A stretch of 64,000 nt of DNA from an uncultured Lachnospiraceae bacterium (GTDB taxonomy: Bacteria; Bacillota; Clostridia; Lachnospirales; Lachnospiraceae), in assembly GCA_902781655.1 (NCBI GenBank), contig CACZJZ010000010.1, positions 37,711 through 101,710 on the forward strand, written 5' to 3'. A model generated the notes under the pieces. That model saw only the letters and a program-made list of their open reading frames with translations. It did no database searches and was not told the DNA's origin. Each line of letters opens with the position of its first letter. The stretch's first letter is position 1. Of this stretch, positions 25,922 through 34,469 are shown piece by piece. Position numbers and translations under genes: made by a program.

Positions 25922-28312
25922 ATGAGAAGACCATTCTGCGTGATGGCGCTGATCTTCGCGGCGGCTGTCTTTCTCCTTCTTCTGGCTGATCCTCCGGCAC
26001 AGCCGTCCTATGAATGCCTGGACGGCAGGGAAGTCAGGGTGACCGGCGTGGTTTCCGGCAAGGAATTTCATACGGCGGCAGACGGAACCGTGACACTGCT
26101 TGTGAGTCTTCGGCAGGTGCAGTGGGCGGATGAGGTCAGCGGTTCTGAAACAGAAATCAGTCCGGAAGCCGGGCAGAGCCCGGAACCGGAGGGCATCAGA
26201 CCAGCAGGCATCAGGCCGTCGGACAGCAGGCCGTCCATTCCGGATGGCGTTCTGCTCAGTCTTGATACGGATCCGGCGGCGCTCTACCGCGACGATGACC
26301 GGATTCCGGTCGGCGCGCTGGCCGAAGTATCCGGAACACTGCGCACGTTTCAGGAAGCCACGAATCCGGGTGAGTTTGACAGCCGGCTTTACTATCAGAC
26401 GCTCAAGCTTAATTTCAGACTGAACCATGGAACGGTCCATCGCATCTCCGGCAGCAGACATCCGTTTCGCAACGCCCTGTACCGGACAAAAAGACGGCTG
26501 GCCGCGGTTCTCGATGCCTGCCTTACCACGGAAGAAGCCGCGGTACTCAAGGCCATGCTTCTGGGGGAGAAGGGTTTCCTCTCCGCGGAACTGAAGGCAT
26601 TGTACCGGGAGAGCGGAATCATTCATATCCTTGCGATCTCAGGGCTGCATGTCACACTGCTCGGCATGGGATTTTTCCGGCTGCTGCGGCGCCTGCGCAT
26701 GCCGATGCTCCCGGCGTGTGCTCTTGCGGCGGTATTCATGCTGCTCTACGGCGGCATGACGGGAATCCGCGGCTCCGGCGTGCGGGCTATCTGTATGTTT
26801 CTGGTGCATCTCGGCGCAAAATTACTGCGCCGCACATATGATCTTCTGACTGCAGCTGCTCTCGCGGCGGTTCTGCTTCTGATTGATCAGCCGCTGTATT
26901 TATGGAACAGCGGTTTTCTCTTTTCTTTCGGCGCGGTACTCGGCATCGGTATTCTGATGCCGGTGTTCCGCTCACCGTTTCTGAAAGCCCTGGCCGTTCC
27001 TGTCTGGACGATGCCGGTGTATCTGTGGTTCTATGGGACATTTCCACTCTATTCGCTTCTTCTGAATCTCGCCGTGATTCCGCTGATGCCGGTTGTCATG
27101 ACGGCTGGCATTGCCGCTGCTGTCGCAGGGAGCTTATGGCCGGCAGCCGGCAGAGCTGCCGGTATCCCATGCCATGTGCTGTTGTATTTTTACCGCGCCG
27201 CGTGTGAGCTGACGGCAGGACTGCCAGGGCATCGCCTGATCCCCGGAAGGCCGTATCCATGGGAAATTGTGCTGTTTTATGGACTGCTTGCCGGAGCGGC
27301 GATGTTTGCGCTGCAGGCAGACAGATGGGAGGAACCGGAGAGCGATGAGGAGAAGATCAGACGGACGGTTTCATGGAGAAATCAGCGTAAAGCAATGCTG
27401 GAGGCGGGCAAAGGGCTGTTCCTCGCGGCAGCGGTGCTTGTCCTGTGCTGGAGGGACCACAGAGGATTGCAGCTGCATTTCCTGGATGTAGGGCAGGGGG
27501 ACGGCATATTTCTTCAGGCAGACGGCACGTCAATTCTGATTGACGGCGGGAGTTCCAGCAAAGCCTCGCTGGGACAGTATCAGCTCGAACCATTTTTGCT
27601 GGAGGAGGGAGCCGGGCACCTGGATCTCGCCGTGCTGACACATGACGATTCCGATCACGCGAACGGGCTTCTCTGGCTGCTGGAGGAGGAATACGACATC
27701 CGCATGGTCGGGCTGGCGGATTTTGGAGAAACACCGGAAGAAAAGCGCGGGGAGAACGAGCAGCGGATTCTGGAGATATGCAGGACAAGGCATATTCCTG
27801 TGATCTATCTGCGCGAGGGCAGTGTGATACAGCCGGAGAGGAGGATAAAAGGGAACCGGCTGAGCGGAAGCGGGCCGCAGCTCTCGCTCATGTGCGTCCA
27901 TCCTGCGCCGGAGCATCTCCATCCGGATGATATCAATCAGGATTCGGTCTCGTTCCTGGTGACTTACGGCCGCTTCTCCGCGATGCTGACCGGCGATCTG
28001 GAGGAGGATGGAGAGGAGGAATGTCTGCGGTATCTTCAGCGGAACGGGCTTCCGGAGGATAGCATCACGGTGCTCAAGGCGGGCCATCACGGGAGCCGGT
28101 ATGCCTCCTCGACGGCGTGGCTGAAACACCTTCGACCGCGGTTCAGTGTGATTTCCTGCGGCCGGAACAACCGTTACGGGCATCCCGCGGCGGAGACGCT
28201 GGACCGCATCCGGGACGCCGGATCCGAAATACTGGATACAAGGCACACCGGTGAAATTACCTTTTGCACGGATGGCAGAAGCGTCCGGGTGAGGAAGTTT
28301 CTGGAAAACTGA
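25922..28312 (+). CDS. comEC: ComEC/Rec2 family DNA uptake channel
   Basis: About 796 residues from the ATG at 25922, which gives the usual MRRP start; a GTG at 25814 opens the same frame but reads through a repeat, and neither has a strong ribosome-binding site. Order: short N-terminal spans, DUF4131/OB-like region (~residues 25-190), polytopic Competence domain (~195-470) with AILAISGLHVTLLGMG-type HILAISGLHVTLLG, and a C-terminal metallo-beta-lactamase domain with LDVGQGDGIFLQ, THDDSDHANG, LTGDLEEDG and AGHHGSRYASS. Moves single-stranded DNA across the membrane and probably degrades the other strand. Metal ligands appear intact. Confidence 0.9.
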   Translation: MRRPFCVMALIFAAAVFLLLLADPPAQPSYECLDGREVRVTGVVSGKEFHTAADGTVTLLVSLRQVQWADEVSGSETEISPEAGQSPEPEGIRPAGIRPSDSRPSIPDGVLLSLDTDPAALYRDDDRIPVGALAEVSGTLRTFQEATNPGEFDSRLYYQTLKLNFRLNHGTVHRISGSRHPFRNALYRTKRRLAAVLDACLTTEEAAVLKAMLLGEKGFLSAELKALYRESGIIHILAISGLHVTLLGMGFFRLLRRLRMPMLPACALAAVFMLLYGGMTGIRGSGVRAICMFLVHLGAKLLRRTYDLLTAAALAAVLLLIDQPLYLWNSGFLFSFGAVLGIGILMPVFRSPFLKALAVPVWTMPVYLWFYGTFPLYSLLLNLAVIPLMPVVMTAGIAAAVAGSLWPAAGRAAGIPCHVLLYFYRAACELTAGLPGHRLIPGRPYPWEIVLFYGLLAGAAMFALQADRWEEPESDEEKIRRTVSWRNQRKAMLEAGKGLFLAAAVLVLCWRDHRGLQLHFLDVGQGDGIFLQADGTSILIDGGSSSKASLGQYQLEPFLLEEGAGHLDLAVLTHDDSDHANGLLWLLEEEYDIRMVGLADFGETPEEKRGENEQRILEICRTRHIPVIYLREGSVIQPERRIKGNRLSGSGPQLSLMCVHPAPEHLHPDDINQDSVSFLVTYGRFSAMLTGDLEEDGEEECLRYLQRNGLPEDSITVLKAGHHGSRYASSTAWLKHLRPRFSVISCGRNNRYGHPAAETLDRIRDAGSEILDTRHTGEITFCTDGRSVRVRKFLEN

Positions 28313-28316
28313 TTCT

Positions 28317-28340
28317 AAAGCGGCGTCGATCCGCCGCTTT
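28317..28340 (+). promoter_or_regulatory. Hairpin after comEC
   Basis: Perfect 9-bp stem AAAGCGGCG / CGCCGCTTT with a TCGATC loop, just after the comEC stop. It has no T tract beyond CTTT, so it is a weak terminator or an mRNA-end stabiliser. Loop and flank resemble the hairpin at 16136-16165. Confidence 0.5.
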
Positions 28341-28527
28341 CAGATGGATGCTGTATATGTCTGAAAGTGCACGCTTCCAGCGCATGGGAAGACTTGCCAA
28401 TGAGAATGTTTTGCCGCAATATACAGAGAAGGGCGGAGCGTACGGGAGCGGCTCTGCAATGGGGATGGCGACAGGCTCCATGTCGTGATCAAGCCTGCTG
28501 TGACGACAGGGGAAAGGGCAGCATCGC

Positions 28528-29235
28528 ATGGATGCTGACGAAGGCAAGAAATTATACAGAGCCGGGAATTTCTGGAAAGCCGCGCAGCTGTTCTGGCGCG
28601 GGTTTCTTCCGCATTATGTGGGGGACGACGTTTTCCTGAGGGGATATGATCTGCTTGCGTCGCACCGGATCGGGCATGGCAGCGGAGACGGAATGCCTGT
28701 GCAGCTGCCTGGAACGGAATTCCTGGAATCACAGCACAGTCTTCGCGGAATTCCGTACGGCGCCACAAATATGGCGGCGGCCGGATGCGGCATTCTCGCA
28801 GTATACAATCTGCTTCTTTATTGCGGAAGGCCGGAAAGTCTTGCCACGCTGATCCAGGAGGCGGAAATAGACGGAAGTGTGCTGCGTGGGAGATGGGGAA
28901 CCTCTACGCTGGCTCTTCTCCGGATGCTGCGGAGAAGAGGATTTACGGTGATTTCCGTCACGGGCTGGAGGCGGCACGAGGCGGATTTTGACAGCCTGCT
29001 CCGGACCTATGACAGTTTCCTGATGAACCTGTATAATGATGAGAACGATATTCGCGCCATGGTACACACGGTCTGTGTGACGCGCCTAGGTCCTGACCGA
29101 TTCCGGATCCACAATGCGGATGGGGAGAGGTGTCTCGATGCGGAAGCGTCATCGGTCCGCGCATTGTGCAAGGCTCTGCCGGGTGGAAAGGCACGGCCGA
29201 TTCTGCTGGCCGGGGTCTTTTGTGCACCTTTTTAA
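28528..29235 (+). CDS. C39-like papain-fold cysteine peptidase-type protein
   Basis: 235 residues starting at an ATG behind AGGGGAAAGG. I do not recognise a named family, but the layout fits the C39/BtrH papain-like fold: NMAAAGCGILAVYNLLLYCG (candidate nucleophile Cys, about residue 91), then IRAMVHTVCVTRLG (candidate His) and FRIHNADGE (candidate Asn/Asp). There is no signal peptide and no metal-binding signature. The N-terminal ~75 residues are distinct. It lies between comEC and holA in a tight same-strand run. Activity is inferred from motif order only. Confidence 0.5.
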   Translation: MDADEGKKLYRAGNFWKAAQLFWRGFLPHYVGDDVFLRGYDLLASHRIGHGSGDGMPVQLPGTEFLESQHSLRGIPYGATNMAAAGCGILAVYNLLLYCGRPESLATLIQEAEIDGSVLRGRWGTSTLALLRMLRRRGFTVISVTGWRRHEADFDSLLRTYDSFLMNLYNDENDIRAMVHTVCVTRLGPDRFRIHNADGERCLDAEASSVRALCKALPGGKARPILLAGVFCAPF

Positions 29236-29262
29236 AAAAGTGATTATCTGTCGGGGAGAAAA

Positions 29263-30369
29263 ATGGCTGCTCGGAACAATGTCGGGAAAAAGAGAAGGGA
29301 TGAGCCTTCCTTCGAGGAAGGACTGAAAGTACTGAACGCCGGGCTGAAAGCGGGAGCGTTCACCCACTTTTATCTGCTCTACGGCGATCAGGCCTATCTG
29401 CGAAATTCTTACCGGAATCTGATCCGGGACACGCTGATGAAGAGCGAGAGCGGATTCAGCATGGGCATGGGGAAGGACGGAGGCGCGGATTCCATGAATC
29501 TTGCGATTTTCACCGGATCGGATTTTACCGCGAAGCAGGTGATCGACTCGGCGGATACCCTGCCGTTCTTTGCGGAACGGCGGGTGATCATTCTGGAGGA
29601 CACCGGTCTATGGAACAGCCGCCAGATGCCGTCGACGGAGTCTGAGGAGCTGGCGGAATATCTCGGGAACCAGCCGGACACGACGTATTTTATTTTGTCT
29701 GAACCCGCGGTTGACAGAACCAGAAAGCTCTATAAGGCACTCACGAAGGACCGCCAGGACTGTACCATTCTGAGATGCGAGGATATTCCGCAGGATATGA
29801 TCGCAAAGTGGGTTGCAAACCAGTTCCGACGGGCCGGCAAGACGATCGGATCGGGTGTCCTCACCATGCTTCTTTCCTATACGGGGGAGGACATGCTCCA
29901 TATCCGGTCGGAGGTGGAGAAGCTATGCGCGTATACCGGGGACCGGGCGGAGATCAGGCCGCAGGATATCCAGGATATCTGTACACCGGTCGCACAGGAC
30001 CGGGTTTTCGAGATGGTCGAGGCCATCGCGGAGAAACGGACAGACCGGGCACTCCAGATTTATGCCGACCTGCTTCGACTGCAGACACCGCCGCAGGTTA
30101 TTTTGGCCCTGATGGAGAGGCAATATAGAACAATGATGCAGGTGAAAGATTTCGGTCAGAGCATATCGGATACGGAAGCGGCTGCGAAGCTGGGGATGAC
30201 GACTTGGTTCTATGCAAAATATGCGGCTGCCTGCCGCCGGTACGCCAGCGCAAGGGAAATCCGGGATGCCTATGCCAGCTGCATCCGTGCCGATGCTTTG
30301 TACAAAAGCGGGCGGATAGAGGACCGGGTGGCAGTGGAGATGCTGATCGTGGGGGCAGATTGTCCCTGA
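29263..30369 (+). CDS. holA: DNA polymerase III subunit delta
   Basis: 368 residues, usual length. N-terminal AAA-like domain with THFYLLYGDQAYLRNSYRN, then the conserved DTLPFFAERRVIILEDTGLW segment, LAEYLGNQPDTTYFILSEPA, and the C-terminal clamp-loader collar part with LRLQTPPQVILALMERQYR. Delta opens the sliding clamp as part of the clamp loader. A GGGGAG box lies seven bases ahead of the ATG. The 3' end is embedded in a long hairpin (30355-30397) that covers the stop codon. Confidence 0.92.
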   Translation: MAARNNVGKKRRDEPSFEEGLKVLNAGLKAGAFTHFYLLYGDQAYLRNSYRNLIRDTLMKSESGFSMGMGKDGGADSMNLAIFTGSDFTAKQVIDSADTLPFFAERRVIILEDTGLWNSRQMPSTESEELAEYLGNQPDTTYFILSEPAVDRTRKLYKALTKDRQDCTILRCEDIPQDMIAKWVANQFRRAGKTIGSGVLTMLLSYTGEDMLHIRSEVEKLCAYTGDRAEIRPQDIQDICTPVAQDRVFEMVEAIAEKRTDRALQIYADLLRLQTPPQVILALMERQYRTMMQVKDFGQSISDTEAAAKLGMTTWFYAKYAAACRRYASAREIRDAYASCIRADALYKSGRIEDRVAVEMLIVGADCP

Positions 30370-30397
30370 CAAGTTTAGCTTGTTCGGGACAATCTGC
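30355..30397 (+). promoter_or_regulatory. Long hairpin covering the holA stop codon
   Basis: Arms 30355-30373 and 30379-30397 share a 12-bp outer stem, a 2-base mismatch and a 5-bp inner stem around a TTTAG loop. The holA stop (30367-30369) is inside the left arm. No T run follows; the next gene's ribosome-binding site starts about six bases later. Confidence 0.6.
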
Positions 30398-30416
30398 TGG
30401 AGAAAGGTAGGTCAGG

Positions 30417-30995
30417 ATGGACGAGAAAGTCAGGGTGCCGGCGCCGCAGGAGGTTTACCGGCATTTCAAGGGAAAGTATTATCAGGTCGTGACGATGGCG
30501 AAGGATGCGGAGTCGGGTGAGTCGCTTGTGGTTTATCAGGCGCTGTACGGGGAGTTCGGTATCTGGGCGAGGACGCTGCAGAATTTCACGGAGGAGCTGG
30601 ATCCGGCAAAATATCCGTCCGCGGCGCAGCGTCGGCGTTTCGAGCGGGTGGATCGTGTCGGGGGTCTGCCGGCAGAAGATGACAGAGTGGATCATGGCGA
30701 TACTGCGGAGCTGACGAAGGTATCTGAGAACGCAGGGTTCACGGGGGAGGAAGAAACGCTGCATCTTGACCCGCTTGTGGAGCAGTATCTTGACGCGGAT
30801 TCCAACGAGGAGCGGCTCAATATTCTCGCGGCGCTTCGCCCGCGGGTGACCAACGACATGATTGATGTGTGCGCGATGGCCTCCGGTGTGGAGATCGACG
30901 AGGGCGATGTGCAGGAGCGCTGGCAGGAGCTGCGGGACTGTCTTCTCACGATCGATCATTATGAGCAGAGCCGGAGCCGGTTTCATGACAGCTGA
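30417..30995 (+). CDS. DUF1653 domain protein
   Basis: 192 residues. The N-terminal ~70 residues (VYRHFKGKYYQVVTMAKDAE, ESLVVYQALYGEFGIWARTL and the FERV end) are a standard DUF1653 domain, a small all-beta unit of unknown biochemical role usually found alone. The ~110-residue C-terminal extension (ETLHLDPLVEQYLDADSNEE, ALRPRVTNDMIDVCAMASGV) is helical and occurs in longer clostridial forms. The stop overlaps the mutY start by 11 bases, implying coupling with DNA repair genes. Confidence 0.82.
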   Translation: MDEKVRVPAPQEVYRHFKGKYYQVVTMAKDAESGESLVVYQALYGEFGIWARTLQNFTEELDPAKYPSAAQRRRFERVDRVGGLPAEDDRVDHGDTAELTKVSENAGFTGEEETLHLDPLVEQYLDADSNEERLNILAALRPRVTNDMIDVCAMASGVEIDEGDVQERWQELRDCLLTIDHYEQSRSRFHDS

Positions 30996-32238
30996 CAGGT
31001 ATGGCGGGGCAATGGTCTGTACAGAGTGCGGGAAAATGACCGTTGATGCGGAAAAGCAGGACAGCGGTATGCCAGAAGAGGCTTGTGCGGAGGAGTCAGC
31101 GGTTCTTTCTGCGGCAGAGGATCGGAGGGACCGTATGGCGATGCGGTTGCTGGCCTGGTACCGGGAAAACCGCCGGGTTCTTCCGTGGCGGGAGGATCCG
31201 ACGCCGTATCATGTCTGGCTCTCGGAGATTATGCTGCAGCAGACGAGGGTAGAGGCGGTAAAGGAGTATTATGCGCGGTTTCTTGCCGCACTGCCGGATA
31301 TTTCCTCGCTGGCTGCCGCGCCGGAGGATCAGGTGATGAAGCTCTGGGAGGGGCTGGGCTATTATTCCCGGGCCCGCAATTTGCAGAAGGCGGCGAAGGT
31401 TGTCTGTACGGAGTATCAGGGCAGAATGCCGGAGACCGCAGCCGCACTTCGGAAACTTCCCGGCATCGGTGCCTACACGGCGGCAGCAATCGCGTCGATC
31501 GCCTGTGGCGAGCCGGAGCCGGCCCTGGACGGGAATCTGATGCGTGTATTTTCCAGAGTAACCCGCTATGAGGGGGAGATCTGCCAGCGCGCCTCAAAGG
31601 AGGCTGCGGAGCGGTTCTACCGCGGACTGTTTATGGCGGCGCCTGCCGGGCCGGGGCAGAGCAGCAATCTCTACGGTTCACTCAATCAGGCGCTGATGGA
31701 TCTGGGCGCTACGATCTGCCTTCCGAATGGGGCGCCGGCCTGCGGCGCCTGTCCCTTGAGCGCATGCTGTACGATTCATCTTCAGGCACCCGGGAGGGAA
31801 GCTGCCCTTCCGATTATGCCGGCCAGGAAACCGCGGAAAGTTCAGAGGTACACGGTCTTTCTGCTACAGGATGCGGATCGCATCGCGCTTCGTCGCAGGC
31901 CGCCAAAGGGGCTGCTCGCCGGCCTGTTTGAGTTTCCGATGACGGAGGGACATCTGACGGAAAGGGAGGCCCTGCAGTATGTGCGAAAGCTCGGATTCTC
32001 TCCGATCCGGATTGAGGACGCGGGTGCGGCGAGGCATATTTTTACCCATGTCGAGTGGGACATGGTCGGATATGCGGTTCGTGTGGACGAGCTGGCCAAA
32101 ATACGATATGATTCGAACGGCGGCGGGGGCGATATCATTCTCGCCGCGGCAGACGAAATCCGCGGCAGATATCCGATTCCTTCCGCATTTCGCCGGTATC
32201 GCGAATGGATTCTGAACAGAACTGGAGGATGGCAATGA
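30985..32238 (+). CDS. mutY: A/G-specific adenine glycosylase
   Basis: About 417 residues from the ATG at 30985 (others at 31012 and 31036 are possible; the first ~35 residues are poorly conserved). Removes adenine mispaired with 8-oxoguanine. Visible: LPWREDPTPYHVWLSEIMLQ with the catalytic Glu, the HhH LRKLPGIGAYTAAAIASIAC, catalytic Asp in ALDGNLMRVFSR, a 4Fe-4S cluster CLPNGAPACGACPLSACC, and a C-terminal NUDIX-like lesion-reading domain from residue ~270 (LRRRPPKGLLAGLFEFPM). The stop overlaps the next start as ATGA. Confidence 0.93.
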   Translation: MTADRYGGAMVCTECGKMTVDAEKQDSGMPEEACAEESAVLSAAEDRRDRMAMRLLAWYRENRRVLPWREDPTPYHVWLSEIMLQQTRVEAVKEYYARFLAALPDISSLAAAPEDQVMKLWEGLGYYSRARNLQKAAKVVCTEYQGRMPETAAALRKLPGIGAYTAAAIASIACGEPEPALDGNLMRVFSRVTRYEGEICQRASKEAAERFYRGLFMAAPAGPGQSSNLYGSLNQALMDLGATICLPNGAPACGACPLSACCTIHLQAPGREAALPIMPARKPRKVQRYTVFLLQDADRIALRRRPPKGLLAGLFEFPMTEGHLTEREALQYVRKLGFSPIRIEDAGAARHIFTHVEWDMVGYAVRVDELAKIRYDSNGGGGDIILAAADEIRGRYPIPSAFRRYREWILNRTGGWQ

Positions 32239-33266
32239 AGCTTCTTTCCGTGACAGTGCCCTGCTACAATTCGGAGGGCTATATGGCGAGGTGCGTCGAT
32301 TCCCTGCTTGCGGGCGGCGACGACATGGAAATCATCATTGTGGACGATGGATCCACAGACGGCACTGCGAAAATCGCGGACCGCTACCAGACCATGAATC
32401 CGAATGTCGTACGTGTGATTCACAAGGAAAACGGCGGCCACGGATCGGCCGTGAACGCCGGCATTGAAAACGCAACCGGTCTCTACTTCAAGGTGGTGGA
32501 CAGCGACGACTGGGTGAACACGGAGGCGTTGCGGGAGATCATGGCTTTTCTCCGCTCGATCGCGGGAACAAGGCCGCAGCTTGATATGCTTGTGTCCAAT
32601 TTTGTCTATGACAAAGTAGGGGAGAGCCGTCACCGGGTCATGCAGTACCGCGCCTCTCTGCCAGCCGGGCAGATGCTGACATGGGACGACACGAAGAAAT
32701 TCCACCGGGGACATTATATTCTGATGCACAGTGTGATTTACCGCACGGGACTTCTGCGGGAATGCGGTCTGAAGCTCCCGGAGCACTGCTTCTATGTTGA
32801 CAATCTTTACGTCTTTGAGCCGCTGCCGTATGTGAAGTATCTGTACTATCTGGATATCAATTTCTATCACTATTTCATCGGGCGGAGCGATCAGTCGGTG
32901 AATCAGAAGGTCATGATTTCCCGGATTGACCAGCAGATCCGCGTGAACAAGCTGATGGTGGACTATTACACGGATCGGGAGACAAGGAGCCGCCTGGCCA
33001 AAATTCCCGCCTGCCGGCAGTACATGTACAATTATCTGGAGATTATCACAACGATCTCTTCGATTCTTGCGCTGCTGTCCTATACAAAGGAAGACATGGA
33101 CAAAAAAAAGGAACTCTGGGATTACATCCGCAGCAGGGATTTCTGGCTGTACCGCAGGCTCCGGACCAGCGTTTTAGGGTTTGCTTCCAACACGGTCCGG
33201 CGCGGTGGACGCGACATCACGGTGGGCGGCTACAAGCTGCTGCAGCGATTTTATCATTTCAACTGA
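32235..33266 (+). CDS. Glycosyltransferase family 2
   Basis: 343 residues from the ATG at 32235 with GGAGG ten bases upstream, overlapping mutY by four bases. GT-A fold: LLSVTVPCYNSEGYMARCVD, EIIIVDDGSTDGTAKIA, HKENGGHGSAVNAGIENATG, and the DxD in KVVDSDDWVNTEAL. There are no membrane spans, so it acts at the cytoplasmic face, probably extending a lipid- or wall-linked glycan. It converges with the PAP2 gene, the two stops being only five bases apart with no terminator between. Confidence 0.88.
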   Translation: MKLLSVTVPCYNSEGYMARCVDSLLAGGDDMEIIIVDDGSTDGTAKIADRYQTMNPNVVRVIHKENGGHGSAVNAGIENATGLYFKVVDSDDWVNTEALREIMAFLRSIAGTRPQLDMLVSNFVYDKVGESRHRVMQYRASLPAGQMLTWDDTKKFHRGHYILMHSVIYRTGLLRECGLKLPEHCFYVDNLYVFEPLPYVKYLYYLDINFYHYFIGRSDQSVNQKVMISRIDQQIRVNKLMVDYYTDRETRSRLAKIPACRQYMYNYLEIITTISSILALLSYTKEDMDKKKELWDYIRSRDFWLYRRLRTSVLGFASNTVRRGGRDITVGGYKLLQRFYHFN

Positions 33267-33271
33267 CGAAA

Positions 33272-34030
33272 TTAGGTTTCCGAATTCTGCAGGCGCTTTT
33301 CCTGTTTTGCCGTATAGTTCCCGACGAAGGTGAAGCCCATGCGAAACGTCAGAAGATAGCAGGGCAGTGCCATCAGCAGTGCCATTGTGACGTCAAAGAC
33401 AGAGTGCTGTTTGACAAACATGGTGGAGAGAATGATCAGGACTCCCTGTACGGTGATCAGCGCGCGGACGGATTTTTTCTGGAAACCGCGCCATCTGCTG
33501 CAGAATGCGGCGAGGATCATTGCCACAGAATTATACACATGGATGCTGGGGCAGACGTTGGTCGGCGTGTCGCTGCGGTAGATCGCCGAGACCATGTGCG
33601 TAAAGACGTTGTCCCGGGGCATCTGCGCGGGACGAAGATACTGGATGTTCGGCCACACGGTCGAAACGACGAGAAAGACCGTCATACCGATCGCCAGAAA
33701 CGCACAGGCGCGGTGATATGTCGCCCTGTCCTTGAAATACAGAAGAACCATCATGATTGCGACGAAGAAAAACCATGCGTAGTAGGGAAGAATGAACTCC
33801 TCGATGAATGGAATTTTGCCGTCCAGTGCTGTATAGACCACGGTGTAATGAAGACGGTTCATCCGCTCCAGAATGGAGAACCAGACCATATACACCGCCA
33901 TGTAAAGCGCCATCGGATACGCATCATTCGCGACTGCATTGATGAATTTCAGATGCTGTATCGTTCCGTGGCAGTCGCTGAAATGATCGGGAACAGATGT
34001 ATTTCTGAATTTCTCAACAAGCCGCTTCAT
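33272..34030 (-). CDS. PAP2-superfamily membrane phosphatase (Aur1/Ipt1-like)
   Basis: 252 residues reading leftward from the ATG whose complement ends at 34030; a GAGGTG box lies about nine bases upstream, whereas the longer open frame to 34156 has none. Six predicted spans. PAP2 residues: WPNIQYLRPAQMPRDN, CPSIHVYNSVAMILA (the PSxH core) and VKQHSVFDV with the third-motif His. Such proteins cleave phosphate from lipid phosphates such as undecaprenyl pyrophosphate or transfer phospho-head-groups. Neighbouring GT2 supports a lipid-carrier role. Confidence 0.78.
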   Translation of the reverse strand: MKRLVEKFRNTSVPDHFSDCHGTIQHLKFINAVANDAYPMALYMAVYMVWFSILERMNRLHYTVVYTALDGKIPFIEEFILPYYAWFFFVAIMMVLLYFKDRATYHRACAFLAIGMTVFLVVSTVWPNIQYLRPAQMPRDNVFTHMVSAIYRSDTPTNVCPSIHVYNSVAMILAAFCSRWRGFQKKSVRALITVQGVLIILSTMFVKQHSVFDVTMALLMALPCYLLTFRMGFTFVGNYTAKQEKRLQNSET

Positions 34031-34469
34031 GAAAATTGACACCTCGTGCCGCGCTCTTTGCGGTACATCTCTGACTATCTTTGCCGGGTGTGAAGGAAAA
34101 CAGCAGTTCCATTTCCACACTGCCGTCATTTTAGCCGCATGCCGGAAATCGCACAATAGTGCTTCTGACGAAAAATCGTCGATTTCTGTTCGCTTCTCAT
34201 GCAGTAATTATCAATTTGAAACGATCCGGCTCCCTGAACCGTCTCTGACAATGACAATCTGAGCGGGGTGCATACACATCGGGTGAAGGTGAATTCCAGA
34301 AAACGCGGCATGGCTGCCGGAGGAAAATAGTGCTCCGCGCGGACAGAAGGAGGTCAGAGCACCCGTACAGACGGACATTCTGCGTTCTGAGATTGCCCTG
34401 TACAGGACGGGATGATACACTCATGCTTACGGGGATGGTCCCGCAGCTGATGGACGATGGGAGGTTTCA
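34031..34469. other. Intergenic region with glyA promoter and a structured segment
   Basis: 439 bp between divergently read genes. A promoter candidate for glyA is TTGCCC (34393-34398), 17 bases, TACACT (34416-34421). Upstream of it a segment closed by GGGTGC (34266-34271) pairing with GCACCC (34359-34364) contains GGTGAATTCC and AGGTCAGAGCACCCGTAC, weakly reminiscent of a cobalamin riboswitch core, plus an inner CGGAG/CTCCG stem. The promoter lies downstream of this segment, which argues against it being a glyA riboswitch. No convincing ORF is present. Confidence 0.35.

Noticed and set aside
33266-33272. Terminator between the GT2 and PAP2 genes
   Set aside because: Only five bases separate the convergent stops and no hairpin with a T run is visible nearby.
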